A stretch of 64,000 nucleotides of DNA from Varanus komodoensis (Eukaryota > Chordata > Lepidosauria > Squamata > Varanidae), in contig NW_025336087.1 in the NCBI RefSeq assembly GCF_004798865.1, forward strand, positions 15,991,393 to 16,055,392, written 5' to 3'. Shown one piece after another: positions 22,066-33,330 of the stretch. Under the pieces are notes generated by a model. It searched no databases. It saw only the letters and a list, made by a program, of their open reading frames with translations, and was not told the origin of the DNA. The position numbers and the translations under genes are program-made. Numbering within the stretch: position 1 is the stretch's first letter; each line of letters begins with the position of its first letter.

Positions 22066-24618
22066 TCTAGTTTAAATCTGGACCTTTCCATTTTAGAAGC
22101 CTTGATGTAGGGCAGGTAAAGTTGAATGTTTGCCAATTGTATCCAGACATCTTTCTAGATTTACCAGATCCACTAGATTGAACAATCCCAGTGGAAGGAC
22201 ATAGTGCAAACAAAAGTTTGCAAACTCTGTCAAGGAGTCTGCCTTCCTCTGATTATAGACCTCACATGCACTCAATAGTCCAGGGTGAGGCACTGCAAAG
22301 TATTCTGACTTTCAATATAGAGAAACCTCACTGAATGGAAGTTAAACAGCAGTGATACTTGGTTTCATCACCTTGGAAGTGGAGGAGATTGTATGAATTG
22401 GCATCATCACATGAGGACTGTTGATATGACCCTAGCCAATCATGCAACTGCAGGCATGATAATGTGAATGGAGTGAGGTGCATCAACAACAGTGGTGTAG
22501 TGGCAACCTTCGAAGTCCATGCATTCATCACAACACAGGCCTGCCCCAACATTGCATGCAGATGTGTAGATCTATATCAACAAACAAGTTCTAGCAGTTC
22601 TGCCAAGAGCAGGTCTTAATTACCCATTACCAAATTACATAAAATGCTTAGTATCAGAACAGGAAGCAATGTATTGTTGCTAGAGGAAAAAAGCATTTCT
22701 CCCAAGTTGCTGTGAGAATGACAGCTATATATGTGTTCGAAGCTGTGTAAGGCAGATGAGGTCAGCATAGAAAAGGGCTGGCAGTACCTCCCCGATATCT
22801 GTGTCTACACTATTGATCAACAACCTGCCATTCATATAACTGTGTCACCATTTGATTCTATCTGCCTGGGGTCTGCCAGTATCCCACACATTCCTAACAG
22901 TGACCACATGGAAGTGTTTTCAGTGTGTGAACCAGGCACACCCACACTGAAAGTCATGGGATGCATATTTGTTGCAACTGACTCCTTCTGTTGGTTCTAC
23001 TAGGGACACAGTCATGACTCTGTTTAGGAGGACGGAGGCCACAATATGTTTTTGGGTGTATCATTCTGGGGAACAAGGGACAATAGCTAGAGAATGCCTG
23101 CTCCAGATGCTCCTAAACAGAAAGTACCCCAGGGAAACTGGCATTGACAGCAAACATTCATAGGAACAATTTGCCATGCCAACAGATCCATTGAGCATTT
23201 CAGTTAATGCGCAAAATGTGACTAAGTGGAAAAGGCTGCCTTGGACTACTCTTCCTTCCCATCTGCTTGTCACTTTTCATTTCTTGTTCCTTCTAAACTG
23301 AAGAAACCCTCAGGACCAGGATAGAAGAAAGTTCAGGCTATTCCTGTAAGGGCTTAAAGAAAACCAGTATCATTTGCTGATTGTGATATTGGGGTTATAC
23401 ATGTTTATTTAAATCCTTAATAGTTTCCAGATTTTGACTATCCAGTGAGATAATAAGAAACCATTTTGATGTCTAAATGTCACCTTTTGCCATGTGTATT
23501 GCTGTCTATAAATACAGGGGTGGGGGTTATACTGAAGGGTACAGAGTAGTGTGACTGTACACTTTAGGGATGGATGCTTTCCTGAAAAATTCAATTCCTT
23601 CTCCTCAGTGTTTCTTCAACCCTGCTGAGTGAACTATTGTGCTCCTTAGACCACAACTGAGATCATGGAGAGAGGAGGTACCATGTTTTAAGGTCAGCTG
23701 CTAATTAAAAATTGCAGCCTGATTTTGCACTCCTAATCTGGGCTTAGATCCTCTACCACAGAAAGAACTTCTGAGCAAAGTGTGTCAAATCCTGAGAGCC
23801 AGCAGAAATGTCAATGGCCCATCCTTGTGAGGGATTAATTAATGTGTTAGCACTACAGCTAAACATTTGGCATATTGCATTATTCTGGAGTTGTCTTCAC
23901 AGTAACAGAAATTTAAAGGAAAGAGTTCTGTACATCTTTTTTACTGAGCTACACTAAGGCTTATTCTGTGCCAATATTAAAATTAACTCCTTGGTAGCAG
24001 AATGAGGAAAACCCTGTTCTCCAGACTGCTTTCAGACATGTGAGAGCAGCTTTTCCTTGATGCACTTCCCTGTAGCTGAATTGGATTGTTCAGCTGGATT
24101 GTTCTTAGGGTCTACCAAGAAATCTTGCTGTTTGAGAGAATGTACAAGAAATCCATACCCCATTCCACGTGCATCCAGAATCTGACTGGATTAGCATTTC
24201 AATCTGAGTTTAACACTGGGACAACATTTTTCATTGCATCTGAGGACAGTGGGCTGCCAGGGGAATGTCCTGGGGGAAGCAGGCAAGCTTAGGGAGGGCA
24301 AATGGGAATGGAATTCACCAATCACACAGCATACAAATACACAAAAATAGACAGTTGTGGAAAAGAAATTTTTAAAATATTATATGAGGAACATTGCTGC
24401 AAGAAATGCATGCCTGGATCTGAAGGGCGTGAAGGGGATAGGAAAGTTGCTATGTGCGTAATTACCTGCTGCAGAGGAAGCAACTGTGCCCTTTCACCCC
24501 ACTGCTTGATCTGGGCCTGAAATATACATGTTCGGAGCCATGGGCATGAAAATGTGTACATATGTTCATGCACACGCACGCACACACACTTCCTCCAAAG
24601 TCCACCTTCACAGGTTCA
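22066..24618. other. No recognised gene or element
   Basis: About 2.5 kb. Several frames of 60-90 codons exist on both strands (for example 22731-23003 plus) but none has a domain, a conserved motif or an exon-like context that I recognise. Confidence 0.4.
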
Positions 24619-26380
24619 CAGATTCATAAAATTACAGAATAATAGTGTTGGGAGGGGCCATGAAGGCCTCTGGATCCAACCCCCTGCTAATGCAAGTGAC
24701 CAATTTACAGCATCCCACTCAGATGGCTGTCCAGTTTCTTTCTGAATGTCCCAAATGTCTTTTTGAGTGTGGGAGAGCTCTCTAGGCATCTGATTCCACT
24801 GACATATTGCTCTGATAGTGACGAAGCTTTTCCTGATATCTAGCCTGAATCTGGGTTGTTGCAACTTGAATCGATTATTTTGTGTCCTACACTCTGGCAT
24901 CAGCAAGAAGAACTTCTTGACCTTCCTTTTTGTGACAGCCTTTGAGGTACTTATAGAATCATGTTCCCGCTCAACCTTCTCAAGGCTGAACATACCCAGT
25001 TCTCTCTCCATAGGACAATGTTTCCAAACTCTGGATCATTTTTGTTGCCCTTCTTTGGATCCTTTCCAATTTTTCTGCATCTTTCTTAATTCTTGGTGCC
25101 CAGAGCTGGACACAATATTCCAGATGAGGTCTGACAAGTGAAGAGTATAGGGAAACTATTACTTCTCATGATTTGGAAGTAATACTTCTACTAATGCTTC
25201 CCAAAATAGCATTTGTCCTTTTTTGCAAATGCATCGCATTGGTGACTCACATTTAGCCTGTTGTCCAAAATAAGGTCTTTTTCCTTTTCAGTTCTGTTGA
25301 GTCATGTATTCCCTATCTTGTATCAATGCATGTGTTTTCTTTTTCCTAGGTGAAGGACATGGCATTTGTCCATACTGAATCTCATTCTGTTGTCCAACAT
25401 TCAAGTTTATCATGATTGTCTTGCATCTTCATTCTGCCTGTCTAGGGCAGGGGTCCTCAAACTTTTTGAATAGGGGGCCAGTTGAAAGGTGCCAGGGATG
25501 GGTGTGGGCATGCACAGAAAGGCAGGGGCATGGTGCGCAGAGATAATTTTCTCCCAACGAGTCCAAAATTATCTCCTTGCGAGCAAGTCGGTGCCATGGG
25601 GCTGGCTTGCTCACAAGGAGTTCGTTTTGGCCTCGCTCGGAGAAAAGGATCTCCTGGCAAGGCATCGGTTTGCTTGCAAGGAGATCCTTTTCTCCTAGCG
25701 AGTCCAAAACTATCTCCTTGTGAGCAAGCCAACACCTCACTGCTCACACGTGTATGAGCACTTGTGGCGAGCTATGGCGGGCCAGATAAATGGGCATGGC
25801 AGGCTGGATCCAGCCCTCAGGCTGTAGTTTGAGAACCCATGGTCTAGGGTGTTCACTATTCTGCCAAGTTTTGTATTATCAGCTAATCTGAGTATCATTC
25901 CTTGTACTTCCTCATCTAAATCACTGATAAAGATGCTGAAGAGTACTGGACCTAGGATTGAACTCTGCAGCCCCCACTAGTTACATCCCTCTAGTTTGAG
26001 AAGGAGCCAGTGATGAGCACTCTTTGTGCCTGATTTAGCAGCCAATTTTTGATCCATCTAATAGTTTTTTTCTCCTAGTTCACTCTTTGCTCATTCGCTT
26101 ATCAGGATGTTGCGGGGCATTATGCTGAAAGCTTTGCTAAAGTCAAAGTAGATTTTTTCCACAGTATTCCTCTTTCCATTTGGGAGGTTACCCAGTTAAA
26201 AATGAGATTAAATTAGTCTGATGGGATTTATTTTTGATAAATCAATGTTGGCTTTTATCAATCATTGCATTTTTTTGTGGTGCTTGCACACTGATTTTTT
26301 AATAATTTTCTCCAGAATTTTTCCAGGGATTGATGTCAGACTAACCAGATTTGAAGTTCCCAGGTTAATCTTTTTTCCTT
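24619..26380 (-). mobile_element. CR1 LINE, interrupted by a hAT element
   Basis: The plus strand starts with GATTCATAAAATTACAGAAT, AATAGTGTTGGGAGGGGCCA, the reverse complement of a CR1 3' end. Then the ORF2 C-terminal region: the minus frame at 25011-24616 includes [18 protein letters not shown] and QPRFRLDIRKSFVTIRA, the classic CR1 '[14 protein letters not shown] ... RFRLDxRKxFLT' block. Past the hAT insertion (25448-25841) the RT region resumes (TTCTGCCAAGTTTTGTATTA, CTCATCTAAATCACTGATAA) and ends near a pyrimidine run at 26.37 kb. Eroded; 5' truncated. Confidence 0.85.
25448..25841 (+). mobile_element. hAT non-autonomous element, 394 bp, with TSD
   Basis: Left end CAGGGGTCCTCAAACTTT and right end, read on the other strand, CATGGGTTCTCAAACTAC form imperfect terminal inverted repeats of hAT type. 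An identical 8-bp target duplication GTCTAGGG flanks it at 25440-25447 and 25842-25849. The interior has no transposase; instead it is built from repeated and inverted copies of a CTCCTTGCGAGCAAG-like word (near 25573, 25606, 25671 and 25715), so it can fold extensively. This also makes open frames on both strands, which are not genes. It would need transposase from an autonomous hAT. Insertion is younger than the CR1. Confidence 0.9.
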
Positions 26381-26588
26381 TTTCCTTTTTTTTTGGTGGG
26401 GGAGGGGGGAGATGGGGACAAGTGGGACACACTATCCTTCAGATTGAAAATAATGAAACTGAGAGAAAACAAAATGAACACATTTGTCCTTCTCTAGCGG
26501 TGAACCACTAGAATGCAAAATGACAGTTTCTGAATGAAGCACTTCCAACCAGAAAGAAACCACCACTGGGATGCCCATGTTCTATGCC

Positions 26589-26795
26589 GGTGTAACTTAG
26601 TGTTAGGAATGTTGGACCGAGACTTAGAAGTTGCAATCCCTATTTGGACAGTAAACTTGCAGGTTGATTCTGGGTCCAACCATGCTTACAGGGTTGTTGT
26701 GAAGATAAAATGGAACAGAGAAAGGGATCATGTAAGTGTTTTTAGGTTCTAGAGAGGAAAAAAGTTGGGTTGTAAATGTAATAATAAATATATTA
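26589..26795 (+). mobile_element. MIR/CORE-like tRNA-derived SINE
   Basis: A tRNA-like head (GGTGTAACTTAGTGTTAGGA, ATGTTGGACC) is followed by a degraded B-box region, then the core-like ACAGGGTTGTTGTGAAGATAAA, and a tail GTTGGGTTGTAAATGTAATA ending in AATAAATA. Same layout as the SINE at 43.9-44.2 kb. RNA polymerase III promoter boxes are eroded. Confidence 0.68.
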
Positions 26796-27185
26796 AAAAT
26801 AAATGAATAGGCCTTGCTTGACCAAATGACTCCTTGCTGAGTCATTACATCCTTAGATTTATTCACCCTTGGTTTGAACTTCTGGTTAGGGTTTCCGCCT
26901 TCCTCTTCAGTCTTGATTCCTAGTTTGCCCTGATTTATCTGCTGGTCTGAATTACTGGCTGGTTCCATCTCCTGCTGCCAAGGTCCTGATTATAGTCCAG
27001 TCTGACTGTCTGAGCACACCAACAAAACTTCTGTTTCCCTCGGTGGAAACCCTTTGTACATATGGAGTTTTGAATGTTTTCATGAGTGGGCAACTTCATA
27101 AAATCAGATTTTATTTTCTCTAAGTGTTGGCAATATATTGGGAGATATAAGAGGGAAACCTTTTCAGGTGGACATGGAACTTACG
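26796..27185. other. No recognised gene or element
   Basis: About 390 bp between the SINE and a microsatellite cluster. Nothing recognised. Confidence 0.4.
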
Positions 27186-27189
27186 GATA

Positions 27190-27281
27190 TCTGTCTGTCT
27201 GTCTGTCTGTCTATCTCTCTACTGACATACGTTGAAAGGTGATATATATATATACACACACACACACCCACACACACACAT
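27190..27281. repeat. (CTGT)n, (TA)n and (CA)n microsatellites
   Basis: (CTGT)n at about 27190-27213, then a short AT run and an interrupted (CA)n to about 27281. Confidence 0.92.
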
Positions 27282-30069
27282 AGCAAATAAGTCAGCAAAG
27301 ACATGAATAAATGCCAGATATCAAGCCATGGAAGGGGCCTTTCAGCGTTCTCAGCATTTTGGGAGTGATGCAGGTATCCATTAGAGCCACACACAGTGTC
27401 ATGTGGTTTTGCTTCCTTGCAGTGTCGTGTTGATGGCAGCTCTCCAATATCTCCATAGGCTGTTATTATCCTGCTGTATTCCCCCAAAGCACAGTGTGCG
27501 TTCTTTGTTTCCCTTGCAACACGATTTCCCATGCCATTCATAGACCTTGGTTACGTTCCAAGTGTTTCTTAATCAATCTAGCATTGAAAGCTGTCAGATC
27601 TCATTTTCATTCTGAGCAGCTCAGATGACTATGCATTTAATATCTACACCATGCAAAACTTTTCTTTCTTTGCTCTTGTTTACTAGATCCTTTTTGTCTC
27701 ACAGTGTTTTCCCTCCCCCACTTTCATTTTTGGCCCCCTTACGACATAATCTCTTGTAAAACTGTGTTAGAATAACTGTGAGAATATTTTCAAATAAAGC
27801 GAAAAAACAAAAAAGCTACTATAGTTGTTGAGTGCCAACAAGGCCCTGAAATATTGTTTTACTTCATTATTTTCAGGGCAAACTTCTCCAAAAGCTTTTA
27901 TTAGAAAGATTCTTTGTTTCTTTGTTTAGTCTGAAACTGAAATGCAAATTTGTAAATAACTATATTAATACATCTGGAAGAAGCTTCTCACTCATGGCAT
28001 GACCAATGCCTTGCAAGGATCCTTTAGAGCAGGGGCAAGGAAACATTGTTTGTTTCCCTACTGAAAGAAAATATTTCTTCCCTTCCCCCTGCTTTCCCCT
28101 CCACCTCCTGGGGAATATATTTGAGGTACATATGCTAGCAATGGGCAAGGTCAGAGCCATTTCACACACTGGGAGGATTTCTATATTAACTTGGTAAGTT
28201 GGGCATGCATGGTGACATCTTTGCCCCAGGTGCAGCAATCCACCTGACAAATATTCGGGTGCAACATGGCTCCAGGACCACCCCCTCACTTTTTCCTCCC
28301 TCCAGTTATGCAGAAAATGTGGGAGCATCAAGGTTGTTCCCCTCCCCGCTGTGCTTTTTTGCCATTTGTGTCTGGCTGCAGTTTGATGTAAAAAAGAGGA
28401 TGGATTGGAATCACAAAAGTGGGCTCTTCAGAGTCCTCCCATTTAAAACAAACAAGCATGGCCCTGTTTATGCTAAAACATGCTCTTTGTACATTATATT
28501 CTCTGAATGGCTCCATTTGTGCAAACAGGGCAGGCAGGGGTGAAAACTGAGGGACATGGAGTAGATACTGAACTTTTTGGCTTAGTCCTTCCTTGTTTTG
28601 GGAGAAGGGCTTTGGCCTCTGCTTTATCCCCACTTAGAAAAGCAAGGACAGTCCAGGTCTACATAAACCTCCTGAAAAAATGGAAGTGCTGTTGTGAAGG
28701 ATGCACAGCACACATACCTCCATCCCCACAAGAAGAGGGATGCTCGGCCTCAGAGAGAGAGGCTAAGTGAACCCCCAAGAGCATCACCTTGAGAAGCAAA
28801 TCATCAGGGCCCCTTTAAGGACTCCACTAAAGGAGGGATTTCAGAATGGTGCCACGCTTGGCTTGCATATCCCACTGTTCGTTGTAAGTGAAGGTTGAAC
28901 TGGCCATGACATGTGAACCAAAAGCATGAACATCGTGAGGAGCTATGTCTACATTGACCCTAAAGAAACACTGAATCTTCAGCTGTGACAAGCACTGAAA
29001 AACAACTGATGGTGTGAGCAGATGTGATTTTTTTCTGTTAAGGATTAGTGGCACTTGCTTCTAAGATGGCCATGTATCCTTCTTTCCAGAGGACAGTGCT
29101 GTATTTAAGGGACTATCCAAGTACACTTTTAAAATAGAGGCCCATACAAAAGGAGGACAGAGATTTGAACACACCCATGAACAATTTGCTCCTGAACACA
29201 GTGGTCATCTGGTCACAGTCTTCCCACTAGGGTGAGTTATACTGTGTTTCTGCTAATGCACTTATTTCTGCATTTGCCTTTATACATATCATTTAGCATA
29301 TGAAATATAGTATCTGTTGTCATCTTGTGGTGATGCATTTCTCATCCAGGATATCAACTCTAATACAGACTGGTAATTAGTTAAACTTATGAAGAAAGGG
29401 AAAGTGTTTTTTGTTCATGGAAGAAATGAACCCCCCTCCCAAATGACACACACAGATGAGCCCGTGAAGGAACTATTCAATGATTTTTTTAAATAGAGGT
29501 ATAGAAATGCCATTCCTTAAATTTGGTATTAATAAACTGCTATCGATTGTCCATTACTCCTCACTGCACAACCCAGGCTGTGGATTTTCATTATTCAATG
29601 TCACTTCTTTTGATTTTATGCATCATTTCTTTCCAGCTATTTGCAAAGAGCAATTTTCATATAGGTCTTGGGAAAAAACAACTGCTGTGCAAACACCACA
29701 ATGTAATTTTACTGTAAATTTTACTTTCCCCTCTCACACAGTTGAGCACTGCAGAAGTTCTAGAATTTTGTGTTAAGGAGACTTTGCGGAAAGAATATCA
29801 AGCCAGAACTATCCAATTTAATCAAAATGAATGCACAATCTTGACAAGTGGCTTAGATGCAAAATAAGAAACATAAAACAGTGGGCAGAATGTTTTCGGA
29901 TCTTTTTGATGCAATGAGTACAAATATATTGCATTTGTACACAGTTGAAAAGAGTCTTCTGTAAAAGTATAAGAAACATTTTTGGGGCTACCATCTTCCT
30001 TGCTGCAAAAAAGAAGTGAGGTCCAAAACTTGTTGAAGAAAAAACATATGGCAAATGGAAAAGAGGCAT
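27282..30069. other. No recognised gene or element
   Basis: About 2.8 kb. The minus frame at 27960-28331 (123 codons) and the plus frame at 28199-28543 (114 codons) overlap each other and show no domain. A word GAGGACAG...GGAGGACAG near 29.09-29.16 kb recurs loosely at 35.75-35.82 kb and 47.5 kb, hinting at a minor dispersed repeat. Confidence 0.35.
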
Positions 30070-30205
30070 GTCCCATTGGTGAGGGTGTTTAAGGAGAGGC
30101 TGGACATGCACATGGTAGGCATGTGATGACTGGAGCCAGCTGGATGTGGGGGTCAGACTAGATGGCCTGGGAGGTCCCTTCTGACCCACTCCGTTTCTAT
30201 GTCCA
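30070..30205 (+). mobile_element. CR1 LINE 3' end fragment
   Basis: GAGGGTGTTTAAGGAGAGGC, TGGACATGCACATGGTAGGC, then AGACTAGATGGCCTGGGAGG, TCCCTTCTGACCC and TTTCTATG: the standard CR1 3' end in plus orientation. About 135 bp, well preserved, similar to the subfamily at 49 kb. Confidence 0.88.
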
Positions 30206-30459
30206 TTCTATCAAAATGTGTGTGTGAAGAGTTTGCACAAACAAGTTACATATAGAAGAAGTCTGTATTTGGACTCTTAGAGTGGTAGTGCGAGATAATA
30301 TACAAGTATTATCTTGTATAATATACTCTGCTTCTCTCTTACAGTTCAAAATAAAGGTAATGGGTATCTTTGACACACCAGTTTCAATCAGACTATACAT
30401 AATGAAATCTGTGAAGCGTGTGGTAGTCATGATTATCTTAAGTCCCCCTGAGCTGGTCT

Positions 30460-30532
30460 GTCTGTGCAGTCCTGTGCATTTCTACTCAGTTGTAAGCTCC
30501 ACTGAGTTTACTAGGGCTCAATCCCAGGCCTC
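30460..30532 (+). repeat. Dispersed short repeat, family unassigned
   Basis: GCAGTCCTGTGCATTTCTAC, TCAGTTGTAAGCTCCACTGA, GTTTACTAGGGCTCAATCCC follows the same word order as the copies near 11.64 and 54.44 kb. Confidence 0.45.
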
Positions 30533-31312
30533 GAATGGCTGCCCAAGTGTGGCTAAATGTGAATTCAGCCCAGCATGATCTGCTTTGCATACATATATTT
30601 TCAAGTTGAGGTAGTTCCTAGTTATGACAAAACGGAGGTATTTTAGAAATGTCAAAAGTTTCTTGGATAGTCTGATGGGCAGATGCAGGTGGCAGGCTTT
30701 AGAAAAGCGTGTAGCCCAGCTGATCACTTTGGGCATTTAAAACAGTGAGATGTGAGAATGCATTCAATAAATCACATCCTTGAAAACATGCTGTTTTCAA
30801 ATAGAAACTCTGTATTAATTGAGATTTAACATCAAGCCAAAGTGAAATAATATTGTAATAAAATTTTTCTGCAGGCTTTCCCACAAGGCAAAGGACTTAC
30901 GTACGTGGTTTGCTGATTTCAGTAACATGAGCAGTTGTATTTCAAGTATTAAATGCAAACCAGCTTTTCCTGATATACAATACAAAAAGTATTTTATTAA
31001 ACAGCTTCTCTCATTTTCAGTGATATTGCATCCAGCATTATTTGGAAGGAAACTGGAGTCACTGAGGACCTCGTGGATACAATAGTGTTATACAGAAAGT
31101 ACCATATAAACACATGTACTGATCACGTGTATTTACAGAAATGTTTTATTATTACATTCATGGCCAAACACAGCTGGTTTATAAGATATTGAGTCTATCC
31201 ATAAGGAAGGGTACTTTTTGTTATGTTTTGTCTGAATAAGCTAATAGAAGAGTCAGAAGGTAATAATCAATTCACACCAGCTACTCCAGGAATGAGCAGA
31301 ATATAGATCCTC
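30533..31312. other. No recognised gene or element
   Basis: About 780 bp, AT-rich, nothing recognised. Confidence 0.4.
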
Positions 31313-31380
31313 ATTTATTTATTTATTTAGGAAACTTCTATGTCACCCCATTCGCTGAAGCCTTGGGGCGGCTCACAAAC
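31313..31380 (-). mobile_element. L2-type LINE 3' tail fragment
   Basis: ATTTATTTATTTATTTAGGA, then GTCACCCCATTCGCTGAAGC and CTTGGGGCGGCTCAC is the reverse complement of an L2 3' end, including its AAATA tail. About 68 bp remain. It faces the plus-strand L2 at 31573-32004. Confidence 0.82.
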
Positions 31381-31572
31381 TTTTAGTCTGTTGGTTAATT
31401 TGCATTATGTCAGAAAGAGTTTCTGACTTCTAATAGCAATGGCAAACAGGATGAGATAGGAAAAAGCTTGCCTGGGATGAGACATAGGATCGTTTTTTGT
31501 GTGTCGGGATAGTGAGCACAGTGCTGGTACACTGTGGGTAGTACAGCATAGGAATGTACCCACCCTCCATAT

Positions 31573-31788
31573 ATGCCCGCCCGCCCCTTGAGATCTGCGG
31601 GAGAGGCCCTTCTCCGGGAACCCTCCGTGAAAGAAATTAGGAGGGTGGGTACTCGGAGGAGGGCTTTCTCTGTGGTGGCGCCTAATCTATGGAACGCGCT
31701 CCCCAGAGAGGTCCGCCTGGCACCGTCATTATTTGTTTTTCAGTGCCAGGCGAAAACCTTTTTATTTAAGCGTCATTTTAATTGTTAA
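31573..31788 (+). pseudogene. L2 ORF2 C-terminal end
   Basis: Open frame of 71 codons with GEALLREPSVKEIRRVGTRR, then RAFSVVAPNLWNALPREVRL and CQAKTFLFKRHF. This is the conserved C-terminus of L2-clade ORF2 ('.AFS.vAP.LWN.LP.evR.apsl..Fr..LKT.LF'). It ends at a natural-looking stop before the 3'UTR. The same block is seen at 58.6-58.8 kb. Confidence 0.88.
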
Positions 31789-32004
31789 TATTATTTGATT
31801 TTATCTGGCCAGGGCGACTTATTTTATATTATTTTTTGTATTTTAGCTTAATGTTTGTATTTTACAAACATTTTAACTTAATATTATGTTAAGTTAATGT
31901 TTTAACTTAATGTTTGTATTTTAACTTAATGTTGTGAGCCGCCCCGAGGCTTCGGCAAATGGGGCGGCATAGAAATGTTTTACTAAATAAATAAATAAAA
32001 TGTA
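31573..32004 (+). mobile_element. L2-type LINE 3' fragment
   Basis: About 430 bp: the end of ORF2, the 3'UTR (TTGTGAGCCGCCCCGAGGCT, GGGGCGGCATAGAAATGTTT) and an (AAATA)n tail. The UTR has a local AT-rich expansion with inverted words (31850-31872: AATGTTTGTA and its complement around TTT). The GC-rich coding part and little decay suggest one of the younger insertions here. Confidence 0.9.
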
Positions 32005-32440
32005 ATAAAGAAATAAGTTCTGCATACCTTAAAATTGGGATGAGTTGTGTGTGTTTCCTTCCAGTTTTATACTATCAGTCTGTTAGCTGTCAAAAGAGCT
32101 CAGTTCATTTCTATAGAGCAGGTGGATAAACAGCATGCACAACTGTGAATATTAAAGATTTTTCCAGTCCAATATTTATGTAGTAACCTCCCACAACAAA
32201 AAGAGGCAACTACTAGGCATGGCTGAACAGACATTTAAAAGAAGCTTTATTTGTATTGCACTAGCACTGCTGAACCAAATTAAGCAATCTCCTATTAAAG
32301 GTATATTGTGGTGTCCAATATACATGAAACAAGAGTTCTTGCTGAATAAAACAGCCTAAAGTCCATTCGTAGATATTGAAGCAGTCATCTACTGATCAGG
32401 CTGTGTCCACTGTAGTTCTTAAATTCCCCGGTGTGTCCAC
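32005..32440. other. No recognised gene or element
   Basis: About 430 bp with nothing recognised. Confidence 0.4.
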
Positions 32441-32466
32441 AGGTCCAAAAAGGTTGAGGATCCCTG
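32441..32466 (-). mobile_element. Possible hAT terminal fragment
   Basis: The end AAAAAGGTTGAGGATCCCTG, read on the minus strand, is CAGGGATCCTCAACCTTTTT, a hAT-type terminal repeat. No partner end or target duplication was found; it joins directly to CR1 sequence. Confidence 0.4.
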
Positions 32467-33330
32467 AGTTAAACCACTGAGTCCAATCCCTGTTCAGTTC
32501 AAGGAAGCATCCCTGAGTCATGGCTCTCCAGTCTGCAGCAGTGGAGAACCCATCATCTCCCTAGGCAGTTTTTTTCTGTTGCCTGGCTACTTTGATTTTT
32601 AGGAGGTTTTTCCTGATGTTCAACCAAGATCTGCCTTCCAGTCACTTAAACCCATTTCAAACTTTCTTCTGTGTGGCAACAGTTTAGGTACTTTAAAAGT
32701 GCCATTACCCCAGCCCCCACCTCCATCCCTGTCTTCTCAAGGCAAAGCATTACCAGTTCCTTCAATCTTTTCTCATAGGACTTAATTTTAGTATTATTAG
32801 GTAATGACCTATTACCTTTGTTGCTTTTCTCAGACCATGTTTCACATTATCTGAATTCTTCACAAAGTATGGTACCCAGAGCTGGGCATAGTATTTATGG
32901 GGAGATCTGACCTGGGCAAAGTACAATGAAAATATCTTTTCCTTTGATTTGAAACTATGCTTCATTGATGCCATGTAAAATTGCAGTTGTCTTTTTGCAG
33001 CCAGATCATGTTGGTGACTCATATTCAAATTATGATCAACTACAACTCCTTTTAACACATACTATTGTTAAGCCAGGTGTTATCCATCTGGCTTCCTGTT
33101 AACCCTCTGCAGGCAGTTTCTCTATTTTAAATGAAAAATGCTTCATTTGTCTCTGATAAATTTCATTCTGTTATGTTCTGTCCACTTTTCTATCAGGATC
33201 ATTTGAATGCTCTTGCCTTCTTGGATTTTAGCTATGTCACTCCATTTTTTCTCACCTGCAAAACATTTGCTTCACTTCTTCCTCAAGGTTATGAATAAAA
33301 ATGTTGGAAGCACAGGGTCTTTTCTCCTCC
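32467..33330 (-). mobile_element. CR1 LINE fragment
   Basis: On the plus strand CAGTGGAGAACCCATCATCT, TTTTTCCTGATGTTCAACC, then GTACCCAGAGCTGGGCATAG, CAGCCAGATCATGTTGGTGA and TTTCATTCTGTTATGTTCTG follow the order of a reversed CR1 3'UTR and ORF2 C-terminus. The minus frame 33058-32762 has GVVVDHNLNMSHQHDLAAKR and KYYAQLWVPYFVKN, which match the 'LGVIVDEKLNMSQQCALAAKKA ... EYCVQFWAPQFKKD' block of CR1. Eroded. Confidence 0.82.

Noticed and set aside
25429-25757. Frames of 69-103 codons on both strands
   Set aside because: They come from inverted internal units of the hAT MITE and have no coding function.
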